A DNA stretch of 64,000 nt from Silene latifolia (taxonomy: Eukaryota > Streptophyta > Magnoliopsida > Caryophyllales > Caryophyllaceae). A program made the translations under genes and the position numbers. The stretch covers positions 698,001-762,000 of the forward strand of contig NC_133526.1 of the NCBI RefSeq assembly GCF_048544455.1, in the 5' to 3' direction. Positions 56,106-64,000 of this stretch are shown piece by piece (position 1 is the first letter of the stretch; every line of letters begins with the position of its first letter). The notes beneath the pieces are model-generated. The model did no database searches. It was not told where the DNA came from and was given only the letters and a program-made list of their open reading frames with translations.

Positions 56106-56649
56106 TCATTTTAGAGGTAAAATAATATTCATCTTCAGTTACCAATTTAGAGTGTACCGTGTGAATTTACCTGATTTATTGATTTTTGGTATTTTGTTAA
56201 ATTGATCTGAATTTACATCGTAGTTTTCTTGTAACCTTTTTTATCAGTGTTTTTTTTTGGCGGATTTATTTATTTAGGGTTGAATTATGCAGTGTCATTA
56301 GTATTTGATCATGAGTTTCAATTATTTATTATGCAAGTTCTGTATTTCTTAATTTTTAATAAATTTGTCAATCTGCTTTTGCTTTGTATTTTGCTTTCGC
56401 TTTTGTTGAATTAAATTAAACTGCGTTTTTTTCTGACAATAAATCGAATTATTAATTTTAGATGTTACTGAATGGCTTGTAAATTCTAATCCGGGCTTGT
56501 GAAAATTGAGACGGAGGAAAAGTCTTTCATCTTGGGAAGACATGACAGACTGACATTGTCCTTGTTTCCTTTGGTTGGTTAAGGAATTACTCGCCTTTTA
56601 TTTTTTGCTATATTGTATACTTAGTTCATTTATATTCAGTGTAAATTTT
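56106..56649. other. Intergenic, no gene seen
   Basis: AT-rich, resembling 5' UTR/intron DNA (GAGGTAAAATAATATTC after an AG-rich leader), but no coding exon follows. Confidence 0.45.
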
Positions 56650-57709
56650 AGGAAAAATTACAAATAACCACCTTGTATTTGCATGTTTTTACAAATAACC
56701 ACCAAGTATTTCCGTTTTTACAAATAACCCCCAAACTTTCATGTATACTCCCGAATCACCACCGTATATTTGACCCGAGACTCGTTTTTCACATTTTCCG
56801 ACTCCTTAATCAACAATTTATTTGAAATACCCATATTACCCTCATCAAATTAAACAATACTTCAACATATCCCTATCCCTATTCTTTTTTTCCCCAAACC
56901 ATCCCCCAAACCCTAAATCCCCAATTTGTTTAAGCTACTCTCATTCTCAATCATGATGATCCTCACCTACTTTCAACAACGTCGTTTTCTTAAGCTTCAC
57001 TTGTTTCAAAGATGGTAAAACTTCTTTAGCTTTATTAATAGCGTCTATATAACACGATTTATTTGAATTTGAGATAAATTCATTATCTTGTTCCTCTTCT
57101 AAAATTGCCTTAACCAAAAATCTAAGCTCTTTCTTCAATTCCAAAACTTTTGTTGCATCTACCTCGAAATTAGCCCTGTTTTAGCCATGAAAATGGAAAC
57201 CCAGGTCAAATTTAGTGTTAATTGAAATGGGTATTCATCAAAATTGCGATTTTTTTTTCATATTGGTGCGGTATTAATTACCCAGATTTACAAGGATATT
57301 GACTGATGCTCCCACAACCAGAGAGAGAGGGAGATCAAGGGAATGAATATATATGGTTGACTTTTATGATTCATAGTCATGATTTAAGAGGAAATTGAAT
57401 TTCCAGGAAGAGAAAGAGAGGGAGATTGAGATTAGGTTGAAAAATTTGGGCATGGGTTTGGGACGATCTGGGAAAAAAAAAAGAATATGGGGTATGTTGC
57501 ATTGTTTAAATCGATGAGGGCGATATGGGTATTTAAGATAAATCATTACTTAAAGAGTCGGGATATATGAAAAACAAGTCTCGGGTTAAATATACGGTGG
57601 TGATTGGGGGATATACATGAAAGTTTGGGGGTTATTTGTAAAAACAGAAATACGTGGTGGTTATTTGTAAAAATACGCAAATACAAGGTGGTTATTTGTA
57701 ATTTTTCCT
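56650..57709. mobile_element. Long-TIR element (1.06 kb) with ACAAATAACCACC repeats
   Basis: Terminal inverted repeats of about 190 bp start AGGAAAAATTACAAATAACC at both ends and contain three spaced ACAAATAACC units each. A perfect AAATTTT flanks both sides (56643-56649, 57710-57716), a 7-bp target duplication, though an AT-rich match of this kind is weak evidence of exact length. Internal minus-strand frames of 65 and 60 codons have no known domain. Superfamily uncertain (MULE or other long-TIR). Confidence 0.85.
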
Positions 57710-57721
57710 AAATTTTATTTT

Positions 57722-57870
57722 CACTAATGAGGGTTTTGTTGTTTTCACATCTGAAGGCGGATACTCGCTTTGGCGGCGATAGAGCATTCAAAAGTTCATG
57801 ATGTAGTGAAAATGTCAGAATCGAGGTTTTACCGTACACCAGTTGGTAAGATACAAGCTAAAATAAAATA
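57722..57870 (+). repeat. Second copy of the segment at 52091-52425
   Basis: Same order of blocks as the other copy, without the MITE. It serves as its empty site. Confidence 0.6.
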
Positions 57871-58095
57871 TCACCCTTACATTTATTCTCGCTATCTTGA
57901 GTCACCAACACCGACCGGCCAAAAGAAGTCACCCAACCTTAGCCATTTCGTCCCACTACGTAAATGTAACACCCCACATATTTCGAGTTCCTATATTCTT
58001 CTGTTTCGGGTTTATAATTGATAATTTTTAAATCAAATATCGGTTTGGAAATTAAATTTGTTTTAGCTCTCCAAAAATATTATCAATTTTGAAAT

Positions 58096-59253
58096 GGGTT
58101 ATTTAATGTGAATACTCTGAACTATAGGGGTCATTCTCAAAATACTACACACTTTAAATTAACTAGGAATACTATCAGCTAATACACCCCCTCTCCTCTA
58201 ACAAAATTACTCTGTTGTTTACTTGGTATAGCAGGTAATATATTGGGCGGGACCCACTTTTTTTGTTTATTTAGAACTTCATCTTCTCCCCTTTATATTG
58301 TCCATAAATACAAATTTTCACCATATTTTCTCATTCTCTCCTCTTTCTCCGTCACAATACAAATTCAGTTTAATTTGTAAAAGATGTAAGATTAAATTTA
58401 AGAATACGAGATAAGAGCGGGAAGCACTTAATAAACCATTAAACAAGAAGACAAACCACTGCAAATCTGTCATCAAAATTAACAAAATTGCTTATTTTAT
58501 AATCAAAGGGCAAAGACTTGAAAATAATCCACTGCAAAAGACAAATTAAGACTAAGACTAAGTTTATGAAACAAGACATAAGAGAGATGAGATCAAATTA
58601 TTAGTCATTGTTATAATATGAAGAATATGGGCTAATAATCAACACACAAGAATAACCCAGATTTGCGACACTCCCACCATTGTTACCTCTTCTCCGTCGT
58701 CGTCGCATCAACCATCAACAACCCTGCCAAATAAACCATCCACCACAAGACCATCTCGCCAAAAGTCGCCCCTCACTCATCGATATATACCTTTCCACAA
58801 GTACAACAAACCACCGCAAACCGCCAGATCTGAGGGGGTCGACTTATTAGATTTGTTTTGGGCTCGACTTATGACATATGTTTCGGGCTCGGGATGATGG
58901 TCCGATGGGGGATGCGTGCAGAGGACGGTGGTCCGATGGGAAATGTGTGTATGTGGAGGACGGTGGTAGTACTAGTGGCGGCGCAATAGGGTGGTTGGTG
59001 GGATACACACTATGACACTATGAGTGTGAAAGGGTATGACTGTATTGAAATGGAGGAATTAAGCAATACTCGTAATTAATAAAAAGAGGGTTTTAAGCAA
59101 TGGTAAGTTGGTAACCGGTATAACAGGTAGCCCTTCCACCTGTTCTATTATGCGGGAAGGGGTATATTAGTTGGTAGTATTCCTAGTTAATTCAAAGTAT
59201 GGAGTATTTTGAGAATGACCCTAATAGTTCAGAGTATTCTTATTAAATAACCC
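58096..59253. mobile_element. Long-TIR MULE (1.16 kb)
   Basis: Terminal inverted repeats of roughly 100 bp begin GGGTTATTTAAT and share AATACTCTGAACTAT, TCATTCTCAAAATACT and AATTAACTAGGAATACTA. A perfect 9-bp TTTTGAAAT flanks (58087-58095, 59254-59262). No transposase; the interior is AT-rich. Confidence 0.9.
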
Positions 59254-60139
59254 TTTTGAAATTTATTCGAAAGTGTATTTTAAAGACCAAAATGATACGG
59301 AGTATTCCAATACGTTGCCCCTTTGTCGAGTTATAAGATTGTTGGGCAACATGTATGAATTGAGAGGGACGATAAAAACCTGCAATTGAGAATTGAGATC
59401 GAGAATTGTGAATATCTCATTTCTTACTAATCATTGCTTGCTAAATGTAGTTTAAAATGTTTAATGATGTACTCTCACTCTATCTTTCTCTCTCTATTCG
59501 AGAGTATTTCAATCAAACGTATGAAATTGGTTTGAACCGAGCGAGTATTTCTCACTGTTATGTATTTGGAGAGTTTGAATCACTTGTGTAATTCATGTAC
59601 CCTATTACGTTAGGGAAGGGGATGGATTTAAGGAGTTTGCTCGGGACGAAAACGGACGAAAATGGCTAACCCCAATTTGCTAAGTTATAGTACTAAATGA
59701 AACTGAATCCCTCCCTTCAAACTAAGGCTTCTCTAATGTTGTCATGTTTTTTAGTACTCGTCTCGTCTTCTGTAAACCTTTTAAATTTGTCTTCTTCCTG
59801 TACAAACTGCCCGCCATCAACATCGGGTTTACTGATTGTCTGTCTTCTTCCTTTACTGTGCATTTTAAATGTAAATTGGTTCAAATTATCTCTAAAAGTG
59901 TTTTTGTGTTGTGTTGCAGATGATCTGTCTGCTTATAATTTGTGTCTTCACTCGATTCTCATTTCTTCTCACCTATAGAGTTCTTGGATCAAAACCTGAT
60001 TTTTATTTGTTCAAACAATTCATTCCCATTTTTCTGTCATTCTTTTTTAAGCTGTAGCATTGAAAACAAGCCTCAACGGTTTTTCATTGCTTCTTCTTCC
60101 TCTTTAGACATGCAAATTTGCTAATTGAAGTATCTCCAA
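59254..60139. other. Upstream region and probable 5' UTR of COQ2
   Basis: No convincing gene before the COQ2 start. The frame at 59697-59978 is hydrophobic but lacks a family match and overlaps a possible splice acceptor (TGTTGCAG at about 59913), so part of it may be a 5' UTR exon. Confidence 0.45.
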
Positions 60140-63100
60140 ATGTCAATCTTGTGCCGTCTCTCCCGCTCTAGGTGCAGACTTGCCTCCTTTTCAGTTTCCA
60201 ACCTTTCTTTTCACCACCACCACTCACATCCTAACCCTAACCCTTGCCCTAACCCTATCTTTGATCACAATTCCGCACCTTTCTTACACTATTTCAACCT
60301 TGGGCAACCCTATGTTGTCAGATTTGGTCAAAATGCCCTCTTCTCAACAACCTCTTCTGTCGTGGTCAAAGGATCAAATCATGCAAGCGGTGGCAAAGAT
60401 GACGACAATGATAGAAAGTTGAAAAAAGAGTCTGGTAAAACATGGGTTGACTTGTACCTACCTCAGGGAACTCAACCCTATGCGAAGCTTGCTAGGCTGG
60501 ACAAACCCATTGGTACATGCTTACTTGCTTGGCCATGTATGTGGTAAGTACTAAGTGGTAGTTCCTAGTTAATTCGTTTTGAAACAATAAAAACAAATTC
60601 AACAAAATGGAATTGATTTCTTAGATATGCTTTTGTGGATACACCATATTCCTGTGTTTGATTAAATGCTCTTTTGTTGGTGGTATCTCTTTTTCAATTG
60701 GGTAGTTTCAAGCACATAGATTCACGTGAGAGTTGAGTGTCCTGGACATAATTCGAAATCTTATATGATTTCTATCTTCGTTTTTTTCTAAATGATTTAT
60801 ATCAAGGCTATTTCTCTCACTAAGTAGACATATATACATGTCTTGCTGAGTTTAAATCTCTCATCTGTTAGGTCAATTACCTTGGCTGCAGAGCCAGGAA
60901 ACCTTCCTGATATCAAGATGCTGGCTTTATTTGGTTGCGGGTCTTTCCTTCTGCGAGGAGCTGGATGTACTATTAATGATCTTCTCGATCAAGATATTGA
61001 TGTAAAGGTAACCAGTTTACTTATGGGAATTTTGACATGCTATTTAGCGATAATTAAGCTTTACTCATTCAAAAATGTTGTAGATAAAGATGCCAATGTA
61101 TTTAAGATTGGATTATGTTCCTTTGTCATTATTTGGCTATTGATTAGTTCGACTACGCTACTCTTTTCCCACTCCAACCTACTCAGGCTTTATATATTCT
61201 ATAATTGGCTCCTTTTCATCGTCTTTTGTATTTAGTAAGTGTTGAGGTGTCATCTCTGTGTTAAATAAAGGAGTAATACTTTTAACTTTGGATCATGGTT
61301 ACCAGGTTCATTATAAATAAGGCCTTACGGATTCGCGATTCGCTCTTATGGAATGTGTATTATATGTATTTGCTGTAAGCGACCATGATAGAATTCCCTC
61401 TTAACGATTCACGTAGGGTACCCAAGCGAATACGGTAACCTGCTTTGGATCATGGTGTGAACTGTGAAATGCTATGAATAAGTTCATTAAATAAGTTAAA
61501 GGCATTTAAAAATTAAAACGAAAGTGGAGTACTAGTACAAGTATACAACGACCTTACTATAGTGCCTTAAGGGATCCCACACATGATGTAGGGGAGGTTG
61601 GATGGCTGTTTCTAGGTGTCTCAATATGCAAACTGGTCCGAGAAGTGCTTTGGTTAACAGTAACTTCACAATAAAAGAAGCGCAACTAGTTCGACGAGCT
61701 CGTTTTCTTTATTCCTTCATAACCTAAAACCAAAGTTTTGTGAGTGAAAGAAAGCGAAAAACAGAGGGATGAACTTTTTGAAGCTCTTGCCTAGAATGTG
61801 ACATCAAGGTTATACCCGTCCACACAGCCGTCCAGTTATGTGGGTTTGCAAGAATGTCCTTTTTTGTCTGATTAACTGAACTTACTACTTCTGCGTTTAT
61901 GACAAACAATGAAGTAATGAACATGCCAAGCGACAATTTCAATCTAAAGCAAAAAGCATCAAAGTTATAAGTATCCTTTCACCCACTTGCTAAGGCTAAT
62001 ATAGTAGATTATCAGCTTCATAAGCAGAAATTGTGCAAAATTACAATGTTCCAAATCCAAAGGGAGGGAATATCTCTTATTGATAAAGTCCACTTCTAAT
62101 CTATCTTATGTCTTTATGCTTTGAGTGGCTTGTGCTGAAAATTCGGATGTGTCATGCTAATATTTTATATTTTTATCTACTTATCTCTTTTATGGTACGA
62201 AATAATTAAGATGCTAATTTTCAGGTTGAACGTACTAAGCTAAGACCAATTGCAAGTGGTCTCTTGACTCCTTTTCAAGGAGTTTCCTTTCTCGGGCTGC
62301 AACTTCTATTAGGTCTTGGTATCCTCCTTCAGCTGAACAGTTACAGGTAAGCGTGTATCAATTTTGTAGCCAAGTTTATATAGAAAACATATTTATGTAT
62401 TACATAGAGTTTCAGTAATATGGAAGGTTATCCCTTGGCTTAAATAGTTTGGAGAGTGAGGGAGGTTAAATGGAAGATGGAAAGGAAAGCACAAACTTAG
62501 CAGTGAGTAGAATGTGAAATGAGAGAGGATTGAGCTCTTCTTACCACATGAAATGAAAGTCTAAAAGAATTCAACAGCTAACGTTAGTGAAAATTGGCAT
62601 TGGAACTGTGGTGCTTTATTTTGACTGTATCTATAATTCTATACTGAAGATTATTAGACTATTGGAACTCTGACAATGGCTTTTATATGGCCCTAGGCTT
62701 GCTGTCTGCGTTCTGTATTTGTATAAATACAGACCCAAAGAAAATGAAGATAGTTAAACCGGAAGAAATTCTGGTGAACTTTGTTAACATTTTTTTGCTA
62801 GATTCGGACAAATTAATCAATTAATGACATTCCCTCACCTTCACAAAGATTTTCTACATTTCCTCGTTTGGCAATTTTACAATGATATTCCACTTCTTTC
62901 CATTTGTTGTAAAAGTAATAATTTGTCCTGATGGAAGTTGTAGTATTATAAGAAATGTCATTAAAACTCCATTTTGAACCCCACATGCAGCATTTAAATT
63001 GCTTTAATAACTCTCCTTGCACAGTTTATGTTGTTTAAATATTTAACTTTTTAAAATTTGTGCAAAAACAAAGTGGAAATTCATTATGAATGGGACTTAT

Positions 63101-63897
63101 GGGAGAGTAATTTCTTTTAAAATGAACTATACTGATTTATAGAAAAAAAATAGTTCTCTTTTGGCTTGTTTCATAATGCAATTTGTGTGTAAATTTGTAT
63201 CATCCTTTTCTTTTTTTTTTCCCCGGTATGTGTGTTTGGTTGAAACCGTTGTTGACTTTTTTTTTTCTTCAACATCCAATTATCGACAGTGTCATGTTGG
63301 GGGCTTCGTCCTTGCTTCTGGTCTTCTCATATCCCCTTATGAAGAGATGGACATTTTGGGTAAATATTTTTTTGTTATCTCATTTTATGATGAGGCATTA
63401 TCCCTCTGAGGGTGAATGATATCTTCCCTTGATGTTCCCTAATGCATGAGTTACGGTTTCCAGCCTCAGGCATTTCTTGGCTTAACCTTCAACTGGGGAG
63501 CATTATTGGGATGGTCAGCTGTCAGAGGAAGTTTAGATCCTCTCGTTGTCCTCCCATTGTATGCATCTGGTGTATGTTGGACTTTGGTCTATGATACTAT
63601 TTATGCACATCAGGTATGTTCTCTTATCTATTTTATATAATTGGGATTTGTACGTGTCTCGACATTATAAAAGAGATTCTATAGGGTTTTGCCAGAAAAC
63701 TCCTTTTAAAAAAAAGTGGATCGGTAATATGATAGAAGCTCAAGACTATTTTGTCCAATAGGATAAAGATGACGATTTAAAAGTGGGTGTGAAATCTACA
63801 GCGTTAAGGTTCGGGGAGTCAACGAAGGAATGGCTCTCTGGGTTTGGCGTCGCATGCAGTGCAGGGCTTGCCCTCAGTGGGTACAATGCAGATTTGG
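60140..63897 (+). CDS. COQ2: 4-hydroxybenzoate polyprenyltransferase, mitochondrial (5' six exons)
   Basis: Joins the polyprenyl tail to 4-hydroxybenzoate in the inner mitochondrial membrane, the committing step of ubiquinone synthesis (Arabidopsis PPT1). Exons 60140-60543, 60872-61007, 62225-62346, 63290-63359, 63464-63613 and 63762-63897 keep frame with GT-AG borders; the next exon begins at about 64000, so the 3' end is outside the window. Residues 1 to about 95 are an Arg/Ser/His/Pro-rich mitochondrial presequence ([18 protein letters not shown]). The UbiA core follows: [20 protein letters not shown], then the first Asp motif NDLLDQDID (about 170-178), [17 protein letters not shown], and the second motif DTIYAHQDKDDD (288-299), with several hydrophobic spans ([38 protein letters not shown]). 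I chose the ATG at 60140 because the presequence starts there; an upstream TTG in frame is not needed. No disruption seen in the visible exons. Confidence 0.95.
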
Positions 63898-64000
63898 GTA
63901 TTTACATTCTCACCCTTCGACCAAGTAGCTTTTGCCATGTAGGGGTTTTGCTGATAGAGTTCTCTCTGGATTAATACTATTCGTTTACTGGTGGAACAGG

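Noticed and set aside
60228-60262. Interstitial telomere array
   Set aside because: Only three to four imperfect repeats, and they lie in frame within the COQ2 coding sequence.
1-64000. CRISPR arrays, bacterial operons, ribosomal RNA genes, organelle inserts
   Set aside because: None seen. The regular repeats present are microsatellites, MITE arms and tandem units without spacer structure, and the genes are intron-containing plant nuclear genes.

Overview
This is nuclear DNA of a flowering plant, most likely a eudicot of the Caryophyllales (probably Caryophyllaceae). The genes have many GT-AG introns, intergenic DNA is AT-rich, and nested LTR elements, MITEs, Helitrons and hAT/MULE-like elements occupy most of the window. 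The order-level guess is an inference from repeat style; no marker gene settles it.

Genes: only three loci look able to code. (1) A three-exon 2-oxoglutarate-dependent dioxygenase (2OGD) on the minus strand, 24846-26213, has an open frame of 337 codons but Gln where the 2-oxoglutarate-binding Arg is expected. (2) A four-exon 2OGD of hyoscyamine-6-dioxygenase-like type on the plus strand, 42179-47496, keeps all catalytic residues and has introns loaded with transposons. (3) The 5' part of COQ2/PPT1, the mitochondrial 4-hydroxybenzoate polyprenyltransferase of ubiquinone synthesis, lies at 60140-63897 on the plus strand and runs off the right edge. Between the two 2OGD genes sits a nearly full-length VPS52 (GARP/EARP tethering subunit) locus, 26724-37886 minus, whose exons can be followed one by one but which carries several disabling lesions, so I call it a pseudogene.

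Layout: 1-5060 holds a duplicated block with an orphan 2OGD first exon plus promoter and a poly(A)-ended insertion. 5060-9900 holds a hAT-type MITE, a NAC fragment, a second 2OGD fragment of another subfamily, and a 188-bp MITE. 9909-21955 is a second copy of the left block, blown up by a 7.2-kb gag-only LTR element (with an intron-containing antisense gene), a 1.9-kb solo LTR and an 800-bp MULE. The first copy serves as the empty site for the solo LTR and the MULE. 21956-24460 is MITE-rich intergenic DNA. 24465-37886 holds the 2OGD gene and the VPS52 pseudogene. 38264-40452 holds two head-to-tail Helitrons. 42179-47496 is the second 2OGD gene. 47580-56100 is an array of repeated units of about 0.9 kb, broken up by a CACTA end, a copia LTR/PBS remnant and MITEs. 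56650-59253 holds two elements with long terminal inverted repeats. 60140 to the end is COQ2.

No operon-like functional linkage is expected. The clearest biological themes are a 2OGD family expanding by partial duplication, decay of a trafficking gene, and a hAT element that captured part of a TMK-type receptor kinase and landed in that gene. All assignments were made by reading translations and repeats by eye. No database search was run.
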